Source of the DNA: Oculatella sp. LEGE 06141 | GTDB lineage: Bacteria; Cyanobacteriota; Cyanobacteriia; Elainellales; Elainellaceae | Reading direction: 5' to 3' | Assembly (NCBI RefSeq): GCF_015207605.1 | Contig: NZ_JADEWO010000055.1 | Location: 1 to 39,995, forward strand | Length of the DNA stretch: 39,995 bases | Shown: piece by piece, positions 17,123 through 25,571 of the stretch | Layout: each line of letters opens with the position of its first letter | How positions within the stretch are numbered: position 1 is the stretch's first letter | Notes under the pieces: model-generated | Seen by the model: only the letters and a program-made list of their open reading frames with translations | What the model was told of the DNA's origin: nothing | The model's database searches: none | Made by a program: the position numbers and the translations under genes

Positions 17123-18865
17123 TTACGCTTGAACCGCGAAGTTGTTAGCCGTTAGCGCTCCATTGGCTGAAGTAGAGTTTGCAATGACAGCAAATTGCCC
17201 GCCTGAGCCAAATCCGCCAGCCGACCCGTTCTGGTTGTAGAACAACCGACCGCTGGATCGGATATAGGTAATTAATGCAGAACTGGATCGGGCTTGAGCG
17301 ATCGTCTGGACGGATGCAAAACTGACATTTTTACCCAGGAACGTAAAGGTGGTGCGATCGAGCACAATCTTGTCTTGCCCTTTTGCAAAGTCTTGAATGC
17401 GGTCTTTGCCAATGGTGTTGTTGAACGGCGTGCCAGTATCAAAGATGAAGCGATCGCCTCCTGCTCCACCCGTAAGGGTATCTTTACCTGCGCCGCCGCT
17501 AATCTTATCAGCACCCAGACCGCCGTTAATTCCATCATCACCATCATTTCCGCTAAGGGTATCATTGCCTCCTAAGCCAGTAAGGGTATCATTGCCTCCG
17601 TTACCGCTGAGCGAGTTGGCTCTTTTACTGCCCGTGATGCTGTCGCCTAACTGGGTTCCCAGGACATTAACAAAGCCCGTTACATTGACGTTAACAGGCG
17701 CAAGGCTGTTAATTACTAACGTGCCCGCTTTGAGATTAGCGGCCAACGACACAACTCTCTCTTGAGTGCCATCAACTAAGCCAGTGATGGCATCGGTAAC
17801 CACCAAATTGGTGCGGTTAGTCAGTGTGGAAATAGTATTAGCACCATAGTTTGCTGTAATCAAATCCAGTTTTCCATCCTGGTTGAAGTCACTTGCTTCA
17901 ATCCCGGCAGAGCCAGTGTCGGTTGCGAAGTTAATGGCACTACCAAAACTCCCAGAACCATTTCCTAGCACTATTGAAAGATTTTTGGTGTCGTAGTTTG
18001 CAGTGGCGATATCGAGGTTGCCGTCGCCGTTAAAATCGCCAGTGGTGACATCGTAGGGACGTGTTCCTATCGTGAAGCTAGTTGCAGTGCCAAACCCACC
18101 CGATCCATTACCGAGCAGCACAGAGACAGTATTGTTGCCTGCACCATAATTTGCCGCTACCAAATCAAGATTTCCATCGTTATTGAAGTCTCCTGCGGCG
18201 ATCGAAACTGGATCTGTTCCTACCGTAAAGTTTGTGGCTGTACCAAACCCGCCCGATCCATTGCCTAACAGTACTGAGACGTTGTTAGAATCACGGTTCG
18301 ATACGGCAAGATCGAGGCGATTATCTCGGTTAAAGTCGCCCACTACAATACCAGAAGAACCGGAGCCGCTGTTAAAGTTGGTAGCAGCAGCAAAGCCCCC
18401 ACTGCCATTATTGAGCAGAATTGAAACGTTGTTGCTTGAGAAGTTGGCGGTAGCCAGGTCAAGCTTGCCGTCCCCATTGAAATCTCCAGTGGCAATTGCC
18501 GCCGGTCGAGTACCAACTGCAAAATTGGTAGGCGCACCAAACCCACCGGAGCCATTGCCCAATAGCAGAGAGACAGTGTTGGAATTGAAGTTGGCGGCAG
18601 CCAAGTCAAGCTTGCCATCCCCGTCAAAGTCTCCGACCACTACGTCATAGGGACTGTTTCCTGTGGCAAAGTTTGTGGCGCTGCTGAACCCACCTGATAC
18701 TGTACCCAGGAGAATAGAAACATTGGAGGATGAGGTATTGCTGCTTGCCAAATCAAGTCTGCCATCCCCATTAAAATCACCTACCGCAAGCCCCAGGGGG
18801 CGCGTTCCTACTGGTACATTCGTTGCAGTTCCAAAACCTAAAGAAGATGGATTAGTTGTAGCCAT
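17123..18865 (-). CDS. FG-GAP/VCBS repeat protein with RTX calcium-binding repeats
   Basis: A 580-residue, presumably secreted protein. Residues 1 to about 340 are seven repeats of about 48 residues with the core GDFNGDGKLDLATAN...VSILLGNGSGGFG, the calcium-binding FG-GAP/VCBS motif of beta-propellers. After a linker (about 340-410), RTX nonapeptides appear (GNGGNDTLTGLGGNDTLSG, GGAGKDTLTGGAGGD) at about 415-470. A C-terminal domain containing DRIQDFAKGQDKIVLD resembles serralysin-type ends. No N-terminal signal peptide is seen, which fits type I secretion by an uncleaved C-terminal signal. AAGGAAGG lies upstream of the ATG. The repeats are recent-looking copies. The TIGR03032 gene is 116 bases upstream on the same strand. 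Confidence 0.9.
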   Translation of the reverse strand: MATTNPSSLGFGTATNVPVGTRPLGLAVGDFNGDGRLDLASSNTSSSNVSILLGTVSGGFSSATNFATGNSPYDVVVGDFDGDGKLDLAAANFNSNTVSLLLGNGSGGFGAPTNFAVGTRPAAIATGDFNGDGKLDLATANFSSNNVSILLNNGSGGFAAATNFNSGSGSSGIVVGDFNRDNRLDLAVSNRDSNNVSVLLGNGSGGFGTATNFTVGTDPVSIAAGDFNNDGNLDLVAANYGAGNNTVSVLLGNGSGGFGTATSFTIGTRPYDVTTGDFNGDGNLDIATANYDTKNLSIVLGNGSGSFGSAINFATDTGSAGIEASDFNQDGKLDLITANYGANTISTLTNRTNLVVTDAITGLVDGTQERVVSLAANLKAGTLVINSLAPVNVNVTGFVNVLGTQLGDSITGSKRANSLSGNGGNDTLTGLGGNDTLSGNDGDDGINGGLGADKISGGAGKDTLTGGAGGDRFIFDTGTPFNNTIGKDRIQDFAKGQDKIVLDRTTFTFLGKNVSFASVQTIAQARSSSALITYIRSSGRLFYNQNGSAGGFGSGGQFAVIANSTSANGALTANNFAVQA

Positions 18866-18981
18866 ATGGTTAAAGCCTTCCTTAATAAAGGTTTGAGATA
18901 GTGAAGTTCTGCCCCAACGGGTGCATTGATCTGTGGCGGTTGTTGAATCCTGGGAACCGTTTCGCTGAAGGCGTTAGGCGT

Positions 18982-20130
18982 TCACTTCTGCCAGGGTGCC
19001 GCTTCCAGCACAGGCATTGTGTTGTCTGGTTGTAGTGCGTGATCAAACAGTGGAGCGATCGAATCGAGGGTGAGTAATTGAGCAATTTCATTGGTTTGAA
19101 AGCCCAATGCCATCGGGCGATGCACCTGGGGTAACACTTGGACATCGTACAGCTCATTGATGACCCCTTCGAGCCGCAGCCAATGAACAATATTCCCTGT
19201 TGTCAGATCAATGATCATGAATCCACAACGGGGTTCAACGTCTTGAGCTAAGAGGCGATCGTCCAGGTCTAAGCCACCAAACGTTTGCTCACCACGGCGC
19301 GGTTTAGACAGGCCGACGATGGCAAAATTGTGCCAAAAGGCCAGTCCACGCAAGTATCCTGGACAAAATGTAACGGCTTCAAATCGGCCTGATTGCAGAT
19401 CAACATAACCAAACTCTCCGGTGCCAGAGTTCAATAGCCAGAGGCGATCGCGATACCAGCGAGGCGAATGGGGCATGGACAAGCCCGTACACACCGTTTG
19501 ATTCGATCGCAAATCAACCACACATCCTCCAGTACGCCGTTTCTCTCGCCAGCCATCGACTACATCCGACTGACTACAAGCGGTGACGTAGCCCGGTTGT
19601 CCGTCGAGCATGGCTAAACCGTTGAGATGGCAACGGTCTTCATTCACCAGTTTTGAAATGAATGAGGGATGCCATAGGGGAGTGCAGCTATGCTGTTGGC
19701 TCAAAGTTGCCAAACTGTTGAGTAAGGTGCTGACAAAGATCATCCGTCCAGAATCATCAATAGCCAGATCATGAATGTCTAAGTCGCCCGTCGTGTAACC
19801 AACGCGAGGTATATATAATCGGTCATAACCGTTGTATTGCTGCCCTGCGGCCAGCACATTATCCAGTTGCCAGATTTGGTAAGTAGAACTCAAATACAAC
19901 CGTTCTGACGTGGCATACAGCCCCATGGCGCGATCGAAGTGTCGCTCAAACCCTGAAATCCTCCCGTCTGGAGTCACACCTAGCAGTAGTAAGCGTGAGG
20001 ATTGGTACGTCGTTATGGCCAGACTGATGGACTGGTCATTCAACCAATTGGGCAAGTGCCGCGAACCAATGATGTCTGCCGCCAACCCCTGAGGGCTGGG
20101 CGACGAATTGATCGAATTCACAGAAATCAC
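18982..20130 (-). CDS. TIGR03032 family protein (DUF4915)
   Basis: A 382-residue protein of the TIGR03032 family, which has no known function but is recurrent in cyanobacteria and proteobacteria. Recognisable blocks are LVNEDRCHLNGLAMLDGQPGYV, GWREKRRTGGCVVDL, GLSMPHSPRWY, LWLLNSGTGEFGYVD and CPGYLRGLAF, together with ELYDVQVLP near the end. The repeating beta-strand pattern suggests a propeller. The start is the GTG at 20130 (reads MISVNSINSS); no strong ribosome site helps decide. It precedes the RTX/FG-GAP gene by 116 bases on the same strand and may form a unit with it; that the pair acts together is inference. No signal peptide. Confidence 0.87.
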   Translation of the reverse strand: MISVNSINSSPSPQGLAADIIGSRHLPNWLNDQSISLAITTYQSSRLLLLGVTPDGRISGFERHFDRAMGLYATSERLYLSSTYQIWQLDNVLAAGQQYNGYDRLYIPRVGYTTGDLDIHDLAIDDSGRMIFVSTLLNSLATLSQQHSCTPLWHPSFISKLVNEDRCHLNGLAMLDGQPGYVTACSQSDVVDGWREKRRTGGCVVDLRSNQTVCTGLSMPHSPRWYRDRLWLLNSGTGEFGYVDLQSGRFEAVTFCPGYLRGLAFWHNFAIVGLSKPRRGEQTFGGLDLDDRLLAQDVEPRCGFMIIDLTTGNIVHWLRLEGVINELYDVQVLPQVHRPMALGFQTNEIAQLLTLDSIAPLFDHALQPDNTMPVLEAAPWQK

Positions 20131-20770
20131 TCCACGCTGAAGAGAGGAATGGACAATGGCAATTCACCTTATCCATCCGAGAAAGTAATAGAGTTGAAAT
20201 CAGTTGGACAATGAAGCGGCAACCGGAAAAAAGGTCTTGATCTGACGGGCTATAGCGCAAATTAAAACATCCCGCTTTGGTGGTACCCCTGTGCGAAAGG
20301 AATACCTAATGGATACCATATCTACGGCGATGTGTATTAAAAGTTACAATAAATTAATCCGGTAAACTTGTGAGGCTTCTAAAGCCAGAAGATAGGGTCT
20401 GCTAGTCTGCCTCCTTTGCCTGGAAAAAGTGACCCTACGGAGCTAAATTTTTAAGCTGGGATCGACAAAGCGTAGAGGAAGTTTGAAGACGCTCCACGCG
20501 GTGTACTTGGTAGACAGGTTGATTCCCAATGCGGTTTTACATAAATAGAGGGCATATAGACAACACAACGTTAGCAAAATCCGCTGGGCATGTTTCATAA
20601 AAAATTGATCAGATACGCACTCTGGTTTGGTGCTAAAAGCTATCGTGAGATTTGGCTGTCGGGTTGTACATCTTCTTTGAGATAGGGGTGATTACAGCGT
20701 GACTCAATATATACCAACCTCATATGCTTAAACTGTGTAGACTGGATGGCAATGGTATTGCGATCGCTCA
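20131..20770. other. 640-base gap before the dehydratase gene
   Basis: Apart from the candidate 51-codon gene at 20443-20598, I see no gene or known RNA. The right end carries AT-rich promoter-like sequence (CTCAATATATACC near 20703) ahead of the dehydratase ATG, and a partial HIP1 site (GCGATCGC) ends three bases before that ATG. Confidence 0.5.
20443..20598 (-). CDS. candidate 51-residue membrane peptide
   Basis: An uninterrupted short frame: MKHAQRILLTLCCLYALYLC, then KTALGINLSTKYTAWSVFKL, then PLRFVDPSLKI and a TAG stop. The basic start followed by about 18 hydrophobic residues looks like a membrane anchor or uncleaved signal, and the tail is mixed and basic. It fills part of an otherwise empty 640-base gap. 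I have a loose impression of similar short hypothetical proteins in other cyanobacteria but cannot confirm it. There is no clear Shine-Dalgarno sequence before the ATG (the 19 bases upstream are AT-rich), which counts against it. Moderately supported. Confidence 0.45.
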   Translation of the reverse strand: MKHAQRILLTLCCLYALYLCKTALGINLSTKYTAWSVFKLPLRFVDPSLKI

Positions 20771-21766
20771 ATGAATTCTCTTGAGACTGAAACGAGTCCC
20801 TCATTCTGGGTGACATATCCCGATATTGAAGCGGCGGCAGCTATTTTGCAGGGGCAGGTAAATCAAACGCCCGTCCTGACCTCGCGTACTGTGAACGAGC
20901 GCACAGGTAGCCAGGTGTTTTTTAAGTGTGAAAACTTCCAGCGCACGGGTTCTTTTAAGTTTCGGGGAGCCTATAATGCCCTGGCGCAGCTTGCCGATGA
21001 GCAGCGACAACGGGGTGTGTTGGCCTATTCCTCTGGAAACCATGCACAGGCGATCGCCCTGGCCGGAAGGTTGCTCAATATTCCAACCACTATCATCATG
21101 CCTGATGATGCTCCGATGGTGAAACAAGCGGCTACACGCGGCTATGGTGCCACTGTTGTTCTGTACGATCGCTCGCAAACGAACCGAGAAGCGCTGTGTC
21201 AACAAATGGCACAGGAAGAAGGCTATACCGTTGTGCCACCCTACAACCATCCCCATGTGATTGCTGGACAGGGGACAACCGCAAAAGAACTGATTGAGGC
21301 GGTTGGCGAGCTAGACCAATTGCTGGTGTGCTGTGGTGGGGGTGGGCTGCTGTCTGGATGTGCGATCGTAGCTCAGGCGTTAGCCCCCTCGTGTCGAGTG
21401 GTTGGTGTTGAACCAGAGCAAGCCGACGATGCGGCGCGATCGTTCCACAGTAAGACGCTACAAACGGTACATAACCCTGACACGATCGCCGATGGGGCAC
21501 GCACTCCTTCTCTGGGCAGCCTCACCTTTCCTTTGGTGTTGAATCATGTTCACGACTTTGTGACTGTGTCGGACGCTGCTTTGCTGCGAACGATGTATTT
21601 TCTGTGGGAGCGGCTCAAATTGGTGGTTGAACCAACGGGAGCGCTTGCGGCCACCGCATTGTTGGAAAAAGCTGTCGCTACTCCTGGCGATCGCATTGGT
21701 GTGATTATTAGCGGCGGCAACGTTGATTTACAGAACCTCGGAGAACTGTTTGCGCCGCTTTCCTAG
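20771..21766 (+). CDS. PLP-dependent serine/threonine dehydratase
   Basis: Fold-type II PLP enzyme, 331 residues, which deaminates threonine and/or serine to the 2-oxo acid. The Schiff-base lysine is K63 in GSFKFRGAYN, preceded by FFKCENFQRTG. The phosphate-binding glycine loop CCGGGGLLSG is near residues 188-197, and GVIISGGNVD near the end holds the pyridine-N contact. It lacks the C-terminal ACT-like regulatory domain of biosynthetic IlvA (about 500 residues), so it resembles TdcB, serine racemase or hydroxyaspartate ammonia-lyase, which sequence alone does not separate. ATG 20771 is used. It converges with ycf34 (72-base gap). Confidence 0.9.
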   Translation: MNSLETETSPSFWVTYPDIEAAAAILQGQVNQTPVLTSRTVNERTGSQVFFKCENFQRTGSFKFRGAYNALAQLADEQRQRGVLAYSSGNHAQAIALAGRLLNIPTTIIMPDDAPMVKQAATRGYGATVVLYDRSQTNREALCQQMAQEEGYTVVPPYNHPHVIAGQGTTAKELIEAVGELDQLLVCCGGGGLLSGCAIVAQALAPSCRVVGVEPEQADDAARSFHSKTLQTVHNPDTIADGARTPSLGSLTFPLVLNHVHDFVTVSDAALLRTMYFLWERLKLVVEPTGALAATALLEKAVATPGDRIGVIISGGNVDLQNLGELFAPLS

Positions 21767-21838
21767 TCACATTACTTGGCCTGTAACTGCCAGAAATGGC
21801 TGAGCTTGACCGTTAAGTAGCCTTGAGTGGCGATCGCC

Positions 21839-22087
21839 TCAGGTGGGAACCAGTTCACCCGGACGCAACTTCGCCCATTTGCCTGTCTCTTGCTTAAAGC
21901 TGAGGCAGCCAACCACATCCCATTCCATCTCAATAATGTCGTCCTGGTGGCGGATGTTGACGTTAATTGTCGGTTCGGTCGCCTCAAAGTCTGGAGTTTC
22001 GGTTAAATGAGGCTGTTGGTGCTGCCCTTCAACTGCGTGGTAGGTGGTACAGCGATCGACATAATGACAGTTGACACAAATACACAT
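21839..22087 (-). CDS. ycf34: Ycf34 family iron-sulfur protein
   Basis: An 82-residue protein matching the plastid/cyanobacterial Ycf34 family. The start MCICVNCHYVDRCTTYHAVE carries the cysteines C2, C4, C7 and C13, then acidic NVNIRHQDDIIEMEWDVVGC and the tail GKWAKLRPGELVP. In Synechocystis, Ycf34 binds an iron-sulfur cluster and affects photosynthetic electron flow; that is established for the family, not tested here. Length and both ends agree with the family. It is a lone gene on the minus strand with a 411-base region upstream. Its presence is one of the clearest signs that the window is cyanobacterial. Confidence 0.92.
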   Translation of the reverse strand: MCICVNCHYVDRCTTYHAVEGQHQQPHLTETPDFEATEPTINVNIRHQDDIIEMEWDVVGCLSFKQETGKWAKLRPGELVPT

Positions 22088-22498
22088 CGCGAATGCCTCC
22101 GCAACTTCAGCGAACCAGTTTTACTAGCCCCTATTTCTGTTACTCTAGCTCAAGTTTTGGTAAAGCAAATACTGATTGCGAGAGATGTTGCAAAATGAAA
22201 AACGCAGATGATGGATGAAGCAAGGGATATGAGCGGTGCCAGCAGCAAAATCTGGACTCGAATGGCTCAGTCGCTCATTTTCAGCACTCTCATGGTTGAA
22301 CGGGTACCGCTATCTCAATAAAGTGGCGTTATCTCCATATCTCAAGCTCTAACGTTTTCTGTTAAGGGAAAATTAAGAGAACAAATTCACACCGTCAGCC
22401 GCTTCATCTCTTGCCAGAATGAGAGCAGAAGATAAGCCTGAATGTCGGCTGATGTCATGTTGTAGTCACTCATCAGTACATAAAAGTACAGACCATCG
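22088..22498. other. divergent region between ycf34 and the CCA-adding enzyme gene
   Basis: Must contain promoters for both genes. A minus-strand frame ending at about 22390 encodes MSDYNMTSADIQAYLLLSFW and a few more residues (28 in all); it is too short to call. No known RNA or repeat recognised. Confidence 0.45.
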
Positions 22499-23806
22499 TT
22501 GAAGCAAGAAAGTTTAGCGTTAAATCAACACTGGGATACCGTAGCAGCAGCGGCGTTGTCCCCTCAGGCGTGGCCATTTCATTTAAGTATGTTGCCACCT
22601 GCAACTTATTTAGTGGGAGGGAGTGTTCGTGATGCGTTGTTAGAACGCCATGCCGACTATTTAGATCTCGATTTTGTTTTGCCCACTGGAGCCGTGAAGG
22701 TGGCAAAAGCGATCGCCAATCACTATCAAGTGGGGTTCGTATTGTTAGATGCCGAGCGGCAGATTGCACGGGTGGTGTTTGAAAAGGCCACGGTTGACTT
22801 TGCTCAGCAGGTTGGGCCGAGTTTAGAAATAGATTTGCAGCGGCGCGATTTTACAGTGAATGCGATCGCCTATAATCCTCACACCGCGCAGCTTCTTGAC
22901 CCAATGCAGGGCTACGCAGACCTGCAAAAGCGCTTAATTCGGATGATTGCCTCCGAAAACTTAAAAGAAGATCCGCTACGGCTACTGCGTGCTTATCGGC
23001 AAGCGGCTCAGCTCGGCTTTACGCTGGAGCCTGACACCTGCGACACGATTCAACATCTGGCACCGTTGCTGCAACAGGTAGCAGCCGAGCGGGTGCAGGC
23101 AGAAGTGGGGTATTTATTAAGCACGCCCCAGGGGACAGCGCTGTTAGCCAGAGCCTGGCGCGATGGGTTATTTAAACACTGGTTGCCCCATATCACCCCG
23201 ACGGGTTTAGAGCAGGTCGAGCAAATTGATCAAGCAGCGATCGCCCTTCAGCACAGTTGCTCTGGGTTTGCCTTAGAACTGTGCGGTTGGCTCCGGGATC
23301 AGCAAAAGATGTCCCTCGCTGGTCGAAGCTGGCTCAAGGTTGCCAAACTAACCTGCTTGATTGCGCCCGATGCTGCCCTGGCAGAGCAAGAACTGTGGCA
23401 GTTGAAATACAGCCGAGCCGAGGTGCAGGCGGTGCTAACGGTACTCCGGTTTCTGCCGCAGGTTCAATCCACTCAGTTGGCTAACCTATCGTTGCGCGAA
23501 CAATATTATTTGTTTCGTGGGGTGGGTGCGGTGTTCCCTGCGATCGCTGTGCTGGCCGTTGCTGCTGGCACTCCCATTGCAGCGATCGCCCCTTTAATTG
23601 CGCGATTTCTAAATCCTGACGATCCGGTGGCTCACCCCAATCCTCTGTTGACTGGGCACGACTTGATGACGACACTGCAAATCTCGGCTGGCCCCCAGAT
23701 TGGTCAATTACTAGAAGCACTTCAGCTTGCCCATGCTGAAGGAAAAATTGCAAATCGCTCTGAAGCGTTAGTGTTGGCTCAACAGATGCTGACAGCCAAC
23801 GATTAG
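22499..23806 (+). CDS. cca: CCA-adding enzyme / poly(A) polymerase family tRNA nucleotidyltransferase
   Basis: Adds CCA, or part of it, to tRNA 3' ends. Class II nucleotidyltransferase of 435 residues. The head domain holds LVGGSVRDALL (about 38-48) and the metal-binding DLDFVLP (about 56-62), then RRDFTVNAIAYN and DPMQGYADLQKRLIR. The neck motif EDPLRLLRAYRQAAQLGF is at about 162-179, followed by a helical body and tail. Some bacteria split C- and A-addition between two such enzymes, so full CCA activity is not certain. An in-frame TAA lies just before the TTG at 22499, leaving this as the longest start. No good ribosome site supports it, and a start further in is possible. A small terminator follows the stop. 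Confidence 0.88.
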   Translation: MKQESLALNQHWDTVAAAALSPQAWPFHLSMLPPATYLVGGSVRDALLERHADYLDLDFVLPTGAVKVAKAIANHYQVGFVLLDAERQIARVVFEKATVDFAQQVGPSLEIDLQRRDFTVNAIAYNPHTAQLLDPMQGYADLQKRLIRMIASENLKEDPLRLLRAYRQAAQLGFTLEPDTCDTIQHLAPLLQQVAAERVQAEVGYLLSTPQGTALLARAWRDGLFKHWLPHITPTGLEQVEQIDQAAIALQHSCSGFALELCGWLRDQQKMSLAGRSWLKVAKLTCLIAPDAALAEQELWQLKYSRAEVQAVLTVLRFLPQVQSTQLANLSLREQYYLFRGVGAVFPAIAVLAVAAGTPIAAIAPLIARFLNPDDPVAHPNPLLTGHDLMTTLQISAGPQIGQLLEALQLAHAEGKIANRSEALVLAQQMLTAND

Positions 23807-23814
23807 GTACCCCC

Positions 23815-23835
23815 TGGAGGTTGCTCCAATTTTTG
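23815..23835 (+). terminator. intrinsic terminator after cca
   Basis: TGGAG (23815-23819), loop GTTG, CTCCA (23824-23828), then A and five T. It begins nine bases after the cca stop. The T-run is shared with the -35 box of the next promoter. Confidence 0.6.
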
Positions 23836-23860
23836 ACAGACTCGTTATGATTGGTAAAAT
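23833..23860 (+). promoter_or_regulatory. sigma-70-type promoter for the small basic protein gene
   Basis: TTGACA at 23833-23838, a 16-base spacer, and TAAAAT at 23855-23860 preceded by TGG, an extended -10. It predicts a leader of about 180 bases before the ATG at 24047, containing a short hairpin CAACTC/GAGTTG (23883-23902). Confidence 0.6.
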
Positions 23861-24046
23861 GCTCAAAATTTTGAACAGGCTGCAACTCTACAATCGGAGT
23901 TGACCTGGCGATGGCGATCGTCGCAAATCGTGCTAAAGTATACCTCTTGCAGGTTTGCTGCTCAGCTCGCGTGGCTGATTGTGGCAGTTTAAGTTTGATT
24001 CCTGTCAGTTTTCCTCCCTAAGCCCACCGTTCCAACGAGGTTCAGA

Positions 24047-24241
24047 ATGGCTAAACGCCGAAACCAAAAGAAAGAAAAAGCTCTCCGTAATCAGGCATAC
24101 GCTCGTAAGTTTCGTAAACGCACCAATACCGGACGCCACAACAGACGTTCCTATGGTAGCGATAACAACGCCCAGGATGGTGATGATACCGGGCGGAACA
24201 GCGGCGGCAACAGAGATGAAGCAGAAGAGCCAGTCGATTAA
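24047..24241 (+). CDS. small basic/acidic cyanobacterial protein, unknown function
   Basis: A 64-residue protein with a striking charge split. Residues 1-40 are strongly basic (MAKRRNQKKEKALRNQAYAR then KFRKRTNTGRHNRR), and residues 41-64 are acidic and Gly/Asn rich (DNNAQDGDDTGRN, DEAEEPVD). The basic half could bind RNA or ribosomes, and similar short basic proteins occur in cyanobacteria as far as I recall. No domain is recognisable. The ATG has GAGG at suitable spacing, and a clear promoter lies upstream, which supports a real gene despite the size. It is followed by a long hairpin shared with the convergent flavoprotein gene. Confidence 0.78.
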   Translation: MAKRRNQKKEKALRNQAYARKFRKRTNTGRHNRRSYGSDNNAQDGDDTGRNSGGNRDEAEEPVD

Positions 24242-24357
24242 ACTGGGGTTGTTGAGTCTAGCTTGCTCGTTCTACAGCATTCGTTTAGAGCTATTATGCA
24301 ACGATTTAACTCAGAGAGTTAAGCCAGTTAATTAGCCATCAATTCATTAGCCACCAG

Positions 24358-24393
24358 TAAGCCACCAACGATCGCATTATCGTTGGTGGCTTA
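24358..24393. terminator. bidirectional hairpin between convergent genes
   Basis: A perfect 15-base inverted repeat, TAAGCCACCAACGAT (24358-24372) and ATCGTTGGTGGCTTA (24379-24393), with a six-base loop. It lies between the small basic gene (plus) and the flavoprotein gene (minus). No T-run on either side, so it may act as a barrier or mRNA end stabiliser as much as a terminator. Confidence 0.55.
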
Positions 24394-24407
24394 GCGCTAT
24401 AAGAGTG

Positions 24408-25493
24408 CTACAAGAGGTGCTGAAGCATCTGATCAAAGCTGGGAGTGGGCAGAGTGTTCCCCAGCCGTAGGCTAATTTCGTCTGCGGCAGCTAACCCTGA
24501 CTCCAGGGCATCTTCTACCTGGTTGCCGCCACACCAATCGCCGCTACATACCAGAGGTAACGGTTCGGCTATCGATAGACAACACTCTGGCCGAGAACGA
24601 GACGCAAACGCATAACGCCAACGATGAACTTGCAGCAAGTCGGGTGAGTTGAGCCAGGGCAAGAGTAACTGGGCTGCACACTGCATCAACTGGCTACCAA
24701 TCGGTTGCAGGTCAGGTGTATTCAAATGCCGTTTGGCGAAGTCAGCACTGCTTTGGACGACCAGCAGCGGAGCCTCTGAGGATGATAAGCGCTTGCGGCT
24801 GTCGATGCTGATCCAGCTTAAGGTTGGGTTTCCAGAAAAGCTAACGGCGTTCCAGGGAATTTCGGCGAACGCAGCCTTTTGCGCTGCGGCATAATGGGCG
24901 ATCGCGCTGATGCAGGGATCAAACTCCACCGAGCGCAGTTTCGCCAACAGGGTTGATAATCCCGGATGGGCTACTGGTTCCAATAAGTCCAGAGCTTGAG
25001 GAGCCGGGATCGCCAGCACCAGAGCCTTGGCTTCGACCCTGACTGGCTCAGCCGATGCGCTGCTGTCCACCGTTACGTTCCAGGTTCGCCGAGCGGTGGG
25101 AGCAATGGCGATCGCCCTATGACCTCGCAAAATCTCTAAATGGGTGGCTAACGCCTTGGCAACAGCCGTTATCCCCTGAACTGCACTGTAGTGTGGCAAG
25201 GCATCGGGTGCTGGAATCAGACTGCCGTTCGTATCGTGGTGATACTGTTTAGCCCACGGTTGCAGTATTCCGGCTCTACATAGCACCTGAACTAATCGTT
25301 GAGTGCGATCGCCCTGTGCCGCTAAATAGCGCACTCCGTGATCGGCACAGGTACCCATTAGCCGTCGGGTAGCTAGCCTACCGCCCAAGCCCTTTGATTT
25401 CTCCACCAGCGTCACCATGATCCCGGCTTGCTGAAGCTGTTGGGCACAAACTAATCCAGCAATACCTGCCCCAATTACAACCACATCCTTCAT
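24408..25493 (-). CDS. renalase-like FAD-dependent oxidoreductase
   Basis: A 361-residue flavoprotein of the amine-oxidase-like group. The dinucleotide-binding motif VVIGAGIAGLVCAQQL occupies residues 4-19, followed by VEKSKGLGGRLATRR (about 30-44). The C-terminal FAD motif is LVCSGDWCGGNQVEDALESG near 315-335. Bacterial renalases oxidise aberrant dihydro-NAD(P) isomers; other members act in carotenoid or amine metabolism, so the substrate is open. Starts at the ATG at 25493. It shares a divergent region of fewer than 80 bases with the YaaW-type gene. Confidence 0.8.
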   Translation of the reverse strand: MKDVVVIGAGIAGLVCAQQLQQAGIMVTLVEKSKGLGGRLATRRLMGTCADHGVRYLAAQGDRTQRLVQVLCRAGILQPWAKQYHHDTNGSLIPAPDALPHYSAVQGITAVAKALATHLEILRGHRAIAIAPTARRTWNVTVDSSASAEPVRVEAKALVLAIPAPQALDLLEPVAHPGLSTLLAKLRSVEFDPCISAIAHYAAAQKAAFAEIPWNAVSFSGNPTLSWISIDSRKRLSSSEAPLLVVQSSADFAKRHLNTPDLQPIGSQLMQCAAQLLLPWLNSPDLLQVHRWRYAFASRSRPECCLSIAEPLPLVCSGDWCGGNQVEDALESGLAAADEISLRLGNTLPTPSFDQMLQHLL

Positions 25494-25571
25494 GTTCTGT
25501 CCCGTTCCGCTTGCAATTTAAGTAGAATATGTGACAGCAGGCGGAAATCTATAGCCGTGGAGGAATTTGCG

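Noticed and set aside
22390-22480. 28-residue minus-strand frame before the CCA-adding enzyme
   Set aside because: Too short, no ribosome site and no recognisable relative.
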